The translations under genes and the position numbers were made by a program. 64,000 bases of DNA from Apostichopus japonicus (Eukaryota > Echinodermata > Holothuroidea > Aspidochirotida > Stichopodidae), in NCBI RefSeq assembly GCF_037975245.1, contig NC_092570.1:8865001-8929000 (forward strand). Direction: 5' to 3'. Within the stretch, counting starts at the first letter, position 1. Each line of letters starts with the position of its first letter. The notes under the pieces are model-generated. The model searched no databases, was not told the origin of the DNA, and saw nothing but the letters and a program-made list of their open reading frames with translations. Positions 15,401 through 26,300 of the stretch are shown in pieces.

Positions 15401-18400
15401 CCAAAGTACCTTCCCGATACATTTCTAGGCCACCGTAAATGAGGATTTTGGTTGAAAGAATACACAGCCTAGACCCAATACCTGGCTCACCAGATGCCAG
15501 AGTCTTGAGCCATCATCTCGTTCGAAACAAAGTTGAGTGGGCTAAGCAAATTTTATTTCAATTTTTTCCATGGCTATAGACTCTAGGAAGCTGGCGGAGA
15601 TTTTGACAGGAACAATTTATTTTGTATAATTTTCAGGATGAGATAGAGATTGGTAACTCTGTTCCTTTCAAGAGAGACATCTTATGGCTGATGTCCCTAC
15701 AGAACCTGATAGAGGATAACCAGGGCACCGGCTACGAGGATGTAATCAATGGCTGGATTCACGAGAGGAACCAACTAAGGTAAAAGGAAGGTGGATTTTT
15801 CTTTATGAGTTACATCAGAACATACCATTTTTAATGTCTATGTTTGTGTAATGGGGTAAGGAATTGTTGATTAGTGTTGCCCCTGCCCCCCCACCTTCCC
15901 TCCCTAAAGATGACAATTGCATAATTGCATCAGGACAGCCATTTCATTGTCTATGGTAATCACCAATGTCAGCTCAGATCCTTTGAGGCAGTAGGCTCTG
16001 TGAGAATTTCATCTAATAAATACCAAATAAATAAATACCAAATATTAAAGTGCTGTTATCATGAAATAAAACATCTCAAGAGCACTGTACAAAAGAAACA
16101 ATACCTGGAATATAAAAATAACAAACTTAAGAAGACCTAAAAGTAATAACAACAGCAATAAAAGTTTAAAAAATGATATAAGACAGGGTTATAAACCACA
16201 AAAAAAAAAAAAAAAAAAAAACACAAAAAAAAACACTAACACTTAGAACTTATAACTAATTCTAAATTGGCCAATCATTGGGGGGGGACTCGATGTAACT
16301 ATTAACTATTACTATAAAGTTTATTCGTGAAGTATAACTAACGCATCTCTGAGAGCTTGTTACTAGATTAATTTCCACATCTTGAAGCGGTGTCCCTGGT
16401 TGTGTAATGTTTGTTTTTTTTGGGGTTTCTCCTTGAAGTTGGTGATCAGATTGTCCAAGTGTTAGATAACTCCACTGCGACAGGTTGATAAGTATTCTCT
16501 GCAGAGGATCGTTTTGTTTGCATTCAGCAGGACAGACAAACTAACTAACAAACAAACAAACGAAGGCATTGTTTTGAAGTCTAAAGTAAGGTTAACATAA
16601 TTGAAGAGCTGCTATTTATGTCGTGGTTATCTTTTCTAAGTAATTATCTATTGAACCTTTGTGGTCTTAGTGTGTTTGAACAAGCTGAAAATGATTGCTA
16701 CCAAGGATGAGTTGATACACACCAACGTGGTTATTTTTAAGTTGTAGCTATTTATGTTTAGAGATTAAAAACTGTAAATTGGCATGAAAAGTTCAGAGCA
16801 AATTGTTTTATCGGTGACTTAAAGTTCCTTCATCGTTGGTCCAAAACTGGAATGACTTACGGGTGGGCCTGCCTCAAATTGTGATGTGGGTCGTCTTACA
16901 CTTGACGACTATTAATTAGTCATCAATCCTCGTTAGTCCAGACCGGAATTACTTGTGAGGGGAACACTGCCTCTGATTGTGATATGCATTGTCCTAAACT
17001 TGACTTTTTAATTAATCATCCCTGTGAAATAGACCAGATTGTATTTACTTGTACAATATGTTTGACAAATGTTGTCTTAAATGTTGTAAAGAATACTTTG
17101 AGAAGCCATACCTTGCCTGTACTTTATGTCTGTATGTCTGTGTAAACCCTAAGCAGAGTGTCTGGGACCCTGCCTACATAAAAGTGGGATAAAGATAACA
17201 AAAATATTGGGCATGGAATTGCTGATTACATATCCCTCAGTATGGGACCCTAATTACATTACCACAAGTGTGCAGTTTAATAGTGAATACAGTACATAAC
17301 CTGAGTATGATATCCTAATAGCATCACGCTGATGTTACATGACCTGTTTGTGGCACTAGTGGTCTGCTTTGCTAGGTCTTTATTTCCTCCTTGATAAATG
17401 CCTTAAGTAATCTTACTGTCAGGTTGTGTGAAAAGTGCAACACTTGGCTAAATATGAACTTCCTGTACTTTTAGCATGTTTTTACAGGTATGAAGGTTAC
17501 TATGATACCGTTGGATTTGTTTATGTACCTAAATCCCATAGTTAGATATGCATATAAGGCAATTGTAGTAGATGACATATGCAGCTTATAGAAAACTTCC
17601 TTTAGTATTTTTGCGGTCAGTTGTGTGAAAAGTGCAACAATTGGCTACATAGGAAATTTCTGTACTTTTAGTATGGTTGTTCAGGTATGAAGGTTGCTAT
17701 GATACCGTTGGATTCCTTTTGTACGTTAAACCAATTGAATCCAATAATTTCAATAGCCTATGACAATTGCAGCAGCCCACATTTGCAGCTCATAGATACA
17801 TAAACAAGTAACAATAAATAATGTGTCAGAAGGAAATAGGTTGTGGTAAAATTTTAGCACAGTTATATAAAAATAGTGTGCACAGTGGCCAAACCACATT
17901 ACCAATGCAAAGTAATACATCAGTGTCAATATATGATTATATATAAATATGACGTTTAGTGTGTACTATATAATTTACCATTGCAATGCATGTATTTTTC
18001 ATATATCTGGTCATTGACAAGCTCGTATTAATGTCCGCTCTTGCTACAAGCTATTATCTTTGATAAGTTTTCAGAGAATTACAAAATCAAATACATTCTG
18101 TCTCCGAACCCTTCTCTGTCCTTCCTCTAACGTTACTAGTCCGACCCAGCTGGAATTGATCCATTGATATCCGAGGACTGTTTTCACGTCTGGTTATTTT
18201 ATCCATTCCTGTTGCATTGTGGGGGATGGGAGGGTGGTTGTTAGCTGAATCTCAGATTTGAGTTTACAATAAACTGAAGCCATCCTAACTAGTTTCTTCA
18301 AAATTAGTCAATGTTTTTTTTTCTGACCAGAGCTTGTGTCTTTCTAGGATTGTGTAATGTTTTGGCAATGATCCAAGTCACCTGCCTCTTTAATACTTTG

Positions 18401-19203
18401 TTTAGTTTTGTGGACGTTGATATAGAAATCTTCTGTAATCGTGTATGGTAATCTCGATTGGCTTACTGCCAAGCATATTGAGGACTTGTTTAACTGATAA
18501 CATGATGGGCAATGCTCTGAAATACCAAACTTTGGACACACCTGCTCAGTTAGTGTTCTCAGTGAGCTTTCTCAGTGAATGTTCTCAGTGAGTGTTCTCA
18601 GTGAGTGTTCTCAGTTAGTGTTCCCAGTGAGTGTTCTCTGTGAGTGTTCTCATTTAGCATTCTCAGTGAGTGTTCTCAGGGAGTGTTCTCAGGGAGTGTT
18701 CTCAGGGAGTGTTCTCTGGGGGTGGTCTCAGTGAGTGTTCTCAGTGAGTGCTCTCATTTAGCGTTCTCAGTGAGTGTTCTCAGTGGGTGGTCTCAGTGAG
18801 CGGTCTCAGTGAGCGTTCTCAGTGAGCGGTCTCAGTGAGCGGTCTCAGTGAGCGTTCTCAGTGAGCGGTCTCAGTGAGCGTTCTCAGTGAGCGTTCTCAG
18901 TGAGTGTTCTCAGTACCCACAAAGTTCTGTACATGATTAATGATAGCCAGTCTTCTAGCTATTGGATTTATTGTATTTATCGCACCTAACAGGGTCGCCA
19001 CCAAAGAAGCATTCAACCGTCAGTTTGGGAGCATCTTCCGCACTTACCACAACCCCTCCTTCTTCACCTCCCGGCTCTGCCGCTATGCGGACCTCTACAT
19101 GTCGTCCGTCTCCAACTTACTCCAGTATCCTACAGACCATACCTTTTATCCCCGGAGGTCTGCCTTGCCTCATGAGATCAATTTCAACACGATTCTAAGG
19201 TGA
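900..19203 (+). CDS. NT5DC3: 5'-nucleotidase domain-containing protein, NT5DC2/NT5DC3 family, 14 coding exons
   Basis: HAD-superfamily protein of the cN-II-like NT5DC group; the human members are mitochondrial or cytosolic and their substrates are poorly defined. Coding exons: 900-1098, 2674-2855, 3164-3238, 3785-3840, 4746-4836, 5411-5479, 7475-7531, 8223-8283, 9617-9719, 10655-10756, 11874-11958, 12754-12894, 15637-15779, 18993-19203. They sum to 1575 nt (524 residues plus stop) and every junction keeps phase; human NT5DC2/3 are about 520-550 residues. Visible HAD motifs are FDYDYTLA (nucleophile D98, D100), LFLITNSP (T291-S293), the motif III lysine in ARKPLFF (about K323), and [14 protein letters not shown] (D382, D387). 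The C-terminus has QFGSIFRT and HTFYPRR as in the vertebrate proteins. The basic, Ser/Arg-rich N-terminus suggests a mitochondrial presequence (inference). All introns are GT-AG except intron 12, which starts GCAAGT. The choice of NT5DC3 over NT5DC2 is not secure. Confidence 0.95.
1099..2673 (+). other. NT5DC2/3-like intron 1, nothing further seen
   Basis: It starts GTAGGT and ends TTTTCTCAG. It joins phase 1 to phase 1, making Ala67 from G plus CC. Some 'tagcctac'-rich sequence near the 5' end is low complexity. I see no exon or element inside. Confidence 0.6.
2856..5410 (+). other. NT5DC2/3-like introns 2-5, ordinary intronic sequence
   Basis: Introns 2856-3163, 3239-3784, 3841-4745 and 4837-5410 flank short exons. 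They contain a poly-C run near 3525, an AGTTAGT-like stretch near 3855 and a (GAAT)n tract near 4095. The 3900-4100 segment ending in (GAAT)n looks like the tail of a short retroposon, but I cannot name it. Confidence 0.45.
5495..6600. repeat. 60-bp tandem array in intron 6, split by a hAT element
   Basis: Units containing CTCACAGTTAATGTTGTTG recur with an exact 60-bp step (5521, 5581, then 6439, about 6499 and about 6559). The array begins just after the exon 6 donor, whose GTAAGGCTAGGC is echoed in each unit as ATAAGGCTAGGC. A 789-bp transposon at 5633-6421 interrupts one unit and duplicated 8 bp of it. Confidence 0.9.
5633..6421. mobile_element. hAT-type non-autonomous DNA transposon (789 bp), copy A
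   Basis: The termini are inverted: CATGGGCGTCAACAGG at the left, and the reverse complement CATGGGCGTCAGCAGG at the right. It is flanked by a perfect 8-bp target duplication ACCGTATG (5625-5632 and 6422-6429), the hAT signature. No transposase is visible; open frames inside are short and incidental. A copy in reverse orientation at 36501-38419 is nearly identical (one residue difference in a 67-codon comparison), so the family moved recently. The right part carries the conserved core (about 6302-6380) that also occurs in other elements of this window. Confidence 0.92.
7508..7880 (+). repeat. 133-bp tandem duplication that includes the end of exon 7 and its splice donor
   Basis: Starting inside exon 7 at GAGTATCTCTTCAGTGATAT, the sequence through the donor GTGAGTATAA and the first 90 bp of intron is repeated at 7641 and again, shortened, at 7774. 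Each copy keeps a consensus-like CAT|GTGAGT donor. The extra partial exons lack an adjacent 3' splice site, so they would act as alternative donors, not as cassette exons. Confidence 0.92.
8050..8165. repeat. TG-rich degenerate microsatellite in intron 7
   Basis: Interrupted (TGTA)n/(GTTT)n sequence a little upstream of the exon 8 acceptor. Confidence 0.8.
9091..9553. mobile_element. Charlie-like hAT non-autonomous element in intron 8 (463 bp)
   Basis: The ends read CATGGGTTCCCTAACTGGGG and, on the other side, AGTTAGGGGAACCCTG. These inverted termini resemble the CAGGGGTTCCC ends of Charlie-type hAT families. The flanks CTCTAAAG (9083-9090) and CACTAAAG (9554-9561) are a 7/8 target duplication. 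The interior repeats GGGGGTGCGTGAG-like phrases typical of such elements. No transposase is seen. Confidence 0.85.
10125..10355. repeat. 36-bp tandem array in intron 9
   Basis: Roughly six or seven units of the form ACCATTACTCCATGGACATA followed by TATTAACACTGTAC, step about 36 bp. Open frames across it on both strands are repeat translations. Confidence 0.9.
10757..12753 (+). other. NT5DC2/3-like introns 10 and 11
   Basis: Intron 10 (10757-11873) shows nothing recognisable. Intron 11 (11959-12753) contains a T-rich stretch of TTATTATGATTATT-type trinucleotide sequence at about 12260-12460. Confidence 0.5.
12873..15165 (+). repeat. 67-bp minisatellite carrying the exon 12 end and its GC 5' splice site
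   Basis: The first unit is the last 22 nt of exon 12 (encoding GIIPELE) plus the start of intron 12. The step is 67 bp (70 for the first), with AACTAGAGGCAAGTCTATTG in nearly every unit. About 29 well-kept copies run to about 14,830, followed by about five degraded ones to about 15,165. Every good copy therefore reproduces GAG|GCAAGT, the GC-type donor. Some units have scattered changes (GCAAGC, GGTAAA). There are no unique spacers between copies. Confidence 0.95.
15780..18992 (+). other. NT5DC2/3-like intron 13 with local duplications
   Basis: A 22-A tract lies at about 16200 behind an A-rich stretch, perhaps an old retroposed tail. Two diverged direct duplications are visible: 16835-16925 against 16926-17020, and 17404-17525 against 17602-17710 (shared GTGTGAAAAGTGCAACA and GATACCGTTGGATT). 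No exon was found between 15780 and 18992. The acceptor of the last exon, CGCACCTAACAG, is pyrimidine-poor. Confidence 0.6.
18550..18915 (+). repeat. 13-bp minisatellite (GTGTTCTCAGTGA)n, about 28 copies
   Basis: Direct 13-bp units with variants (GCGGTCTCAGTGA, GTGTTCTCAGGGA) end about 80 bp before the last exon. Each unit contains TTCTCAG or GTCTCAG, resembling the end of a 3' splice site, so the array places many candidate acceptors ahead of the real one at 18992/18993. Confidence 0.93.
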
Positions 19204-19384
19204 AGGAGGCCTGACAAGAGGTGAGGAAAGTCGAGGGAGGGTATCTTCATTCGGTGTCATTCGTACTGGGATAGGTCACATGATCTCGTAGTATGTCACA
19301 TGACTGAGTCTCTTCACATATATGCAATTAATCACAGGTCTGCACTCCTGGTAATGGATGTCCATGTTTTCGATGTTTATATAT

Positions 19385-19815
19385 AACAGTTGAGTAGAGA
19401 AGGAGAGTTGATACCTTGTCTACTCCCATCTGTGGGTCATGTTTTGTAGCTGCATCTCACAGCTGGTATTATATAACATTTAGTAGAGAAGGAGAGTTGA
19501 TACCTTGTCTACTCCCATCTGCGGGTCATGTTTTGTAGCTGCATCTTACAGCTGGTATTATATAACATTGAGTAGAGAAGGAGAGTTGATACCTTGTCTC
19601 TTCCCATCTGCTGGTCATGTTTGTAGCTGCATCTCACAGCTGGTATTATATAACATTGAGTAGAGAAGGAGAGTTGATACCTTGTCTCCTCCCATCTGCG
19701 GGTCGTGTTTGTAGCTGCATCTCACAGCTGTTATTATAAAACATTGATTAGAGAAGGAGAGTTGATACCTTGTCTCCTCCCATCTGCTGGTCCTGTTTGT
19801 AGCTGCATCTCACAG
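19385..19815 (+). repeat. 89-bp tandem array, five copies
   Basis: Units contain GTAGAGAAGGAGAGTTGATA followed by CCTTGTCTMCTCCCATCTG and GTAGCTGCATCTCACAGCTG, with a step of about 88-90 bp starting 180 bp after the stop codon. Confidence 0.92.
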
Positions 19816-20420
19816 CTGGCATTCTGGATGCTCACTTACACCTTTAGTTACAATCGTGCTATGTGTGTATTTCCAATTAAATGATTTTGTTCACCTTGAT
19901 AGACCTTTACTGATCATTCTGAGTGATCAGGATTGTATCAAACAAGTTTATTTATTACATGTTCATTATTTAGAAGAGGCTGGAAAGTGATGATTTCATA
20001 ACTACGGGAGTAGGCAAGGCTGAGTATTCATAACAGGAGAAGCAGGGCTAAATATAGAGATTAGGTATGGCTTAACATTCTTTGAATATCAATATTTAAC
20101 AAAGGGCCAAATATTTATAACCATGGTAGTAGATAGGTCCAACGTTTAATGAACTTGGGGTCTACCAGTAGAGTGTGGAACAAAGAGCCCCAAAATGGGC
20201 GTTATTTTGTCAGGTTTATGTTCACCTGCCTCATCCAGAGCCTGTTAAAGTTAAAAGTCTCTTGATTGAGGCAGGTCACTAAATGATGAGATGGGCATTT
20301 CTCTTTCAAGGAAAGAAATCTTTGGTCCAATGACTGTACATGGTTTGGGTAGGGTAGGGTGTTATAAGAGGGCATTAATGAATATGTTCAAGAACTTTCT
20401 TTGTTGGTTATATGTATGGA

Positions 20421-20660
20421 TGTAGCTGCATCCATCAGGTGGATGCAAGCACTGTGTGGATGTAGCTGTTTTTATCTGGTTGATGCTAGTAGTTTATTGG
20501 TGTAGCTGCATTGAATGAGTGGATGCTATCAGTGTATGAATGTAGCTGCATCCATTAAGTGGATGCTATCTGTGTAGGAATGTAGCTGCATTCATTGAGT
20601 GGATGCTATCTGTGTATAGATGTAGCTGTATCCATTAAGTGGATGCCACTAGTGTATTCA
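20421..20660 (+). repeat. 40-bp tandem array, six copies
   Basis: TGTAGCTGCATCCATTAAGT followed by GGATGCTATC recurs at 20421, 20461, 20501, 20541, 20581 and 20621, an exact 40-bp step. Confidence 0.93.
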
Positions 20661-21775
20661 TAGCATAATTGGAAGCTTTGAATTCATGTGACAAGACTCA
20701 CACAATTCCCTCTTGGTGATCCTTTGGTCTGTGAATGAATAAAAGAAAACCGAACAGTGTTTTTGTGAAGCTAATACTGAATTTATATAGCCTCAGTGGC
20801 CATCATAATTTAATTTCATAGCTAATACTATTTGTCTTTATATTGCAACCTACATACCAGGGTATGAAAATTACCTGGGCCAGACCAGATTTTATGTGAA
20901 AGACACAACATTTATTAAGGCACAAGTGGCTGAGGATTGCATGTCAAAGTCTGGAGGACCAAGTACGGCTACCCTAGGCTTTTCATGCTGGGAATATCAC
21001 TATGCAACCCGTTTGGGTAGATCATATCAATAGCTGATCTTTCTGAATCCAGGGACATTATCTAATGCATTGTTTCTTTAAGTTGTGGGCATCAACAACG
21101 ATTAATCATTTGGTTGTTTTACAGATAGTAGCCTGTGAGTAGTTTACTTGTGATAAGAATCGATCTCTGTAAACATTTAATTCTATATCTGGATCTGTTT
21201 AAAAAATTTTACTCTATTTATGACCAATTTATTTTTAAGACTTCAATTGTTCAAAAATACCTCAAAATCAACAAGCCGCCCACAATTGCTCATGATAAGA
21301 AATTGTAAGAATAGATATGTATTTATATCCACTTTGTGTGTAAATACAGAATTTATTGTTTTCTTTCCTTGCTGCTGATACTTTTTTGTTTTAACTATTT
21401 ATATTTGATTATCCCTGATACCAGACGTAAGGTGCTAATTTGGGTCTCATAAAACAAAAATAATTATACTGGTTTGCAAAGACTATCAGACACACATAGT
21501 AGCAGTTACTAAGTGCAATTCAGTTCAGGTTTTGTGTATATACCCAAATGGTTGTGTAATGTTCATGATTGTAAGAGGACCTCTACCCTCCTTATTTTAC
21601 CATTTTTCTCAGTTAGCAAGAAGCCAGAAAATCATATGTGATGAAGTAGGCTTACAAGAAGAGATGCCCACCTATGTCTGATGTGTCCATTTGTAAGACG
21701 GGACTCTGTTTTTCATGAGTTGATTACAAATTGTTAAGATGGCATTTCCTCTTCATCATATGTTCAGTGGACACT

Positions 21776-22505
21776 GAGAGGTCTGTCCCAGTATCATGGG
21801 ATAAAGGCATCACCTTAATTGCTGTCTCTCAATACCATGAGTTGAATGGACGCTCTTAGAGGTGTTGCCTCACATTATCACGGACTCAGTGGACACACTC
21901 TAAGGTGTGTTTCGTATTTTCTCTGTAAGAGGTGTCCCTCATCATTGGTTATGTAGATGCTCTAAGTGGTGTTGTCTCCCATTATTGCTGCCTGAGTGGA
22001 CACACGCCAAGTTGTGTTTCCTATTTCCTTTGTAAGAGGTGTCCCTCATTATCATTGGTCATGTGGACGCTCTTAGAGGTGTTGCCTCCCATTATCACGG
22101 ACTGAGTGGACACACTCTAAGGTGTGTTTCCTATTTCCTCTGTAAGAGGTGTCCCTCATTTATCATTGGTTATGTAGATGCTCTAAGATGTGTTGTCTCC
22201 CATTATTGCTGCCTGAGTGGACACACTCCAAGGTGTGTTTCCTATTTCCTCTGTAAGAGGTGTCCCTCATTTATCACTGGTTATGTGGACGTTCTTAGAG
22301 GTGTTGTCTCCCATTTTCACAGACTGAGTGGACACACTCTAAGGTGTGTTTCTTATTTCCTCTGTGAGAGATGTCCCTCATTATCATTGGTTATGTGGAT
22401 ATTCTGAGAGGCCGCCCTAAGGTGTGTTTCTTATTTCCTCTGTGAGAGATGTCCCTCATTATCATTGGTTATGTGGACATTCTGAGAGGCCGCCCTTCAC
22501 CAATG
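21776..22505 (+). repeat. About 110-bp tandem array, six or more copies
   Basis: GAGGTGTCCCTCATTATCAT, GGTTATGTGGACGCTCT and GAGTGGACACACTCTAAGG recur every 107-111 bp, with a truncated last unit. The 122-codon open frame at 22039-22407 is a translation of the array. Confidence 0.92.
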
Positions 22506-22870
22506 GTTAAGTGGAATCCATTGATGAATTTTGTTTGTTAATAAAAATCAGAGGAACCTTGACTCACAAACTGTTGATTAATACCTCACTGCTGAATTGG
22601 AGGTTCAAAAGTTAGGAGCTATCAGATACAATGTTTGAAACTCCTAAGAAGATAATGACAAATATGATAATGATTGGTTCCAATTGAGAAATGGAGATTT
22701 TGTGCAGTATTAAATTGAATTGAATGATTTGATGCCTCAATAAAAGACCTACATGGTGTTACGTGTTGTAGTAATGTATTCCATATCTTGTCTGCTCAGT
22801 GATATATCAAACACAGACAAAAGAGATGGCCTAGTAGTAAAAGGTTGATCTTGCACTGTCACTGTTCCCT

Positions 22871-22930
22871 CCCCAGCCCCAAGAGTGTGCCCTCCCCCAG
22901 CCCCAAGAGTGTGCCCTCCCCCAACCCCAA
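22871..22930 (+). repeat. Short C-rich tandem repeat
   Basis: Two and a half copies of CCCCAGCCCCAAGAGTGTGC followed by CCTCC. Confidence 0.85.
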
Positions 22931-23123
22931 ATTATTTCAATGTTTACTATTCCAACATATTTCAGATGCCGTGGGATAAGGATAGTTTTATGAGTTGTAA
23001 ACTGTTGCCATCAACCTTGTACATTCAACTAAACAAAGATACCACTTCACAAGGGTCAAACTGACTAGTATTGAATGTATGGAATAGCAATAATACAAAC
23101 TAGTTTTGCATATATGGTATAGT

Positions 23124-23350
23124 AGGAGTGTTAGCTCAGTGGTTAACGCCGGTGCCTTTTAATCACAAGGTCCCTAGTTCGAGGCACTCTAAGATTAATG
23201 TATGTCGTCCAGTTACAGAGTTGTTGACAATTCATAATCATGGACGTTAAATATGAATCTAAGAGACTGACGTCTGTCAGCTTGCGGCTTTGATAAGCCA
23301 ATGATGGCCTCTTTGCGAGTTCCTGCTTGCAGGAGGATCTAAAATACGTA
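23124..23350 (+). mobile_element. tRNA-derived SINE, possibly with a Deu-like central domain
   Basis: The head is tRNA-like: 5' GGAGTGT pairs with GCACTCT downstream, A box TAGCTCAGTGGTTAA, B box AGTTCGAGGC. The body contains GCGGCTTTGATAAGCCAATG followed by ATGGCCTCTTTGCGAG, which is reminiscent of the Deu domain shared by deuterostome SINEs (recognition from memory, not aligned). The anticodon arm does not fold into a standard 5+7 form, so this is not a functional tRNA gene. The 3' end and any target duplication are unclear. Confidence 0.65.
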
Positions 23351-26300
23351 CATGTATAAATAGTCTTGGGTCTCGGCCAGAAATTTGGTTATCATCCAGG
23401 GTTACTTATTTCCGTTTTTTTTTTTTTTTTTAAACTTTTACAACAATAAGTTCCAACTTTGTAGTTAGATCATATGATTGAAATATTATTATTGGGCTAA
23501 CACACACATATATCATAAACCATGCAATTATATGCAGTTACACTGAACAGGAAGCACATGTATGACTCACGTAATCTTTTGTGGATTTGACAAGGTGCGG
23601 CGTGCATTAACAATTAGAGTTACAAAAAACATACATACGTAGTAGGTGTTATTACAAGAAAACACTACGTACATGTTTCGCACCACAATTAATTGTTCCA
23701 TTGACTTACACACTAAACTCGTCACTTTCAAGACCTGCCAAAGCATAGATAGAAGTTTTCAACTGGTATATCCTACCCACCACATGATAGCTGAGATCTT
23801 GGCCTATCATGGCACTTGCAAACTTCCATGTCATGACCGTTTAGATTTTGAGCTAGAAGAGGAGCAAGTTTAGCATACAGATACTGAACCCTCACCCTTC
23901 CATCTGCTCGCTCGGAGAAATATCAACATTTAACCAAAGTTTTTTCAGAAATGGTTTATATCACCTTCGCTCCTCCCCATTTTCACACCATCTGTACTTT
24001 AAATTATGCTCTTTCATAGAAGGCAGAACAAACGATGACAGTAACTGATAACATGCTTAAACAAGCTTTACCTTAGGTACTTTTACCTCTTTTATTAGAT
24101 TCAGTACAGAGCTAGATAACATAAATCTTGAATTGCTTTTATATGATACGATACTTCAACATACTTCGCCTATCATGATGTAAACAAAATTAAGAGAAAC
24201 TTACGAATCTTGTTTACACTAAACTTAAGGATTTATTTCAGGAGTGTTTGTGGACGAGAATAGGTGGTATAGATTAATCATTTTGATTATAAATCTATAT
24301 TTAACTTTTTACTTGCTCTTTGTTAGTTTGATTACTAATCAAAGAGTATTAATCAAGATTACTAATCAAAGATATCATCACTATATATAACACTACACAT
24401 ATATACTCAGTCATCAAGTCTGCAATACACACCTATGTTGTCTTTACACAACTCCCCTCGGCATTCCCAGAACGGCAGTTCCTTCCATCACACTAACAGC
24501 AATCCATGCAACAGCTACCCCCCCCCCCTAACAAAGGGCGTCCCTAGAGCATCATACATAGGGTGTCTTTTTTTGGTCGACTAAAAAGAAGAAAATACAG
24601 ACAGGAAGTGTTGATTGGCATAAAACACCACAATGATTTACAAAAAACGGGAAATTTCCACCTTTCCTTTAAAGCTGGCCACCACTGGCACCTGCATAAA
24701 AATTATTTATTTTATTAATTTTGGGGCCTGTGGCATGGCCACCCTCTGACTGGTACCCTCTTAGTACGCTTAGCACTGCCTATCTTTTATCTCTTCTTTC
24801 TTCCTTTTTTTTTGGGGGGGGGGGGGGCTTCCTTATCTTCCTCTCTCCTCTCCTTTTTCACTTTCCTCTTCCTTCAGTTTGCCGAACAGTGCAGAATTTT
24901 GCCCACTACATGAGTGAATGGGGGAGGGGTGTCATATCCCCTCTAGGTACGGCCCTGCCCCCACCCCAAAGTACCACCACCAGCTTACCAGCCTGCTCTG
25001 TCCGAGGCTCTCTCTCTCGTCTAGTTATTTCTACACAGCAAAACTATTTAAATTGTAATTTCTACTCGATGATTTTAACCATTTTCATAGTTTGTGTACG
25101 GTATCTTAGAGACCACATAATGGTATATCCATTCTCTCCCTGTCCGATGATCGAAATAACTATTAGGAAGTTGGAACCCACAATAGTGTATGTGAAACCT
25201 AGCTGCTAGTTATGTATCTTTGAAAGCTTCGCCTGCATGTTACCACGAATAGAACATGTCTGAATTTACATATGACCTGTTTGCTCCTGTAACTTCATCC
25301 TCCCAAGGCATGGTAGTTCAGAGTTAATTGTCACAGTTATTTAAATAACAGGTTAATTTGACGTAAACAAGGATTAAAGAATCAGTCGATCACGTAGGTG
25401 CCCTGTCAACAATACCTGAAAGAGATTTAACCCGACATTGTGACGTTATCAATCCAAACAAACAATATCGGAAAACGTGCACGTTTTTACTGCTCACAGT
25501 TTCATATACAAGTACAACTCTTGCTGTGAGACCGCTTTCATTAACTTCATTGGGCTTCCCTACATATAGTACGAAGATCTATAATAACAACTTGTCGGTG
25601 TGAAGAGGGGTAGAGATAGGGGTATACGCCGGGAACCGTGTGGAGGTTCGTTTTGGTAACCGTATTATCCTTGTTTATGAATTTTGGCAGGGATGTAGCA
25701 GCCGACTAACCCTCAAACCACCACTTTCAATCTCTTTCCTCACGTTTTCCCCTTCCCACCCCCTTCCCTACCCCAACAAAATTCTGAACATCGGATATAA
25801 GCACCACTGCATCTTGTGCTTGTAGTGACAAAAACACGTACTTCGTAAATATTGTAAGCACCCCCCCCCCCCTCGACCAAATGAAGGACATCCTGAGGAC
25901 GGTTAGATAAATATAGATCTACGCACGCAATACGCAACGACTGGCCACTAGGAAAATTGTAGAGAAAGTCATACTGAAAGTGTTCCTGGTGTTGCTTGGT
26001 TTGTTCCCACATAACACTTACCAATAGAATGATAACCGATATTTAGCTTATATGTCCATGTATATAGAGATATAGGACGTGTCTCACAATCCTATACTAC
26101 ATTCCTTTTTAGCATAAGTAGGCCTATATAGGTCTATAGTGATGTAGTGTTCGTACAGATGGGACTTTAGTCACTGCATCAGATAGCTCAGTAGTTAAAA
26201 GTTGTAAAACCCACGTAATAATTGTCATCAGCTACTTTGATGAATTTTTAACTCGCTAGGTATGAATTCTACCACAATCAAAATACGAGACCAACACTGC

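Larger units (their letters stand above)
19204..20760 (+). other. Probable 3' UTR and polyadenylation region of the NT5DC2/3-like gene
   Basis: The sequence after the stop codon holds two tandem arrays. AATTAAA-type sequence at about 19877 and AATAAA at 20738-20743 are candidate poly(A) signals; further AATAAA motifs at about 22534 and about 22738 are alternatives. Transcript data would be needed to choose. Confidence 0.4.

Noticed and set aside
22039-22407. 122-codon open frame
   Set aside because: It is a translation of the 110-bp tandem array, as the repeating peptide shows.
23124-23195. Functional tRNA gene
   Set aside because: The anticodon arm does not fold normally and the unit continues into a SINE body.
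24721-25209. 162-codon open frame
   Set aside because: It crosses a poly-G run and a probable element end, and has no domain or exon signals.
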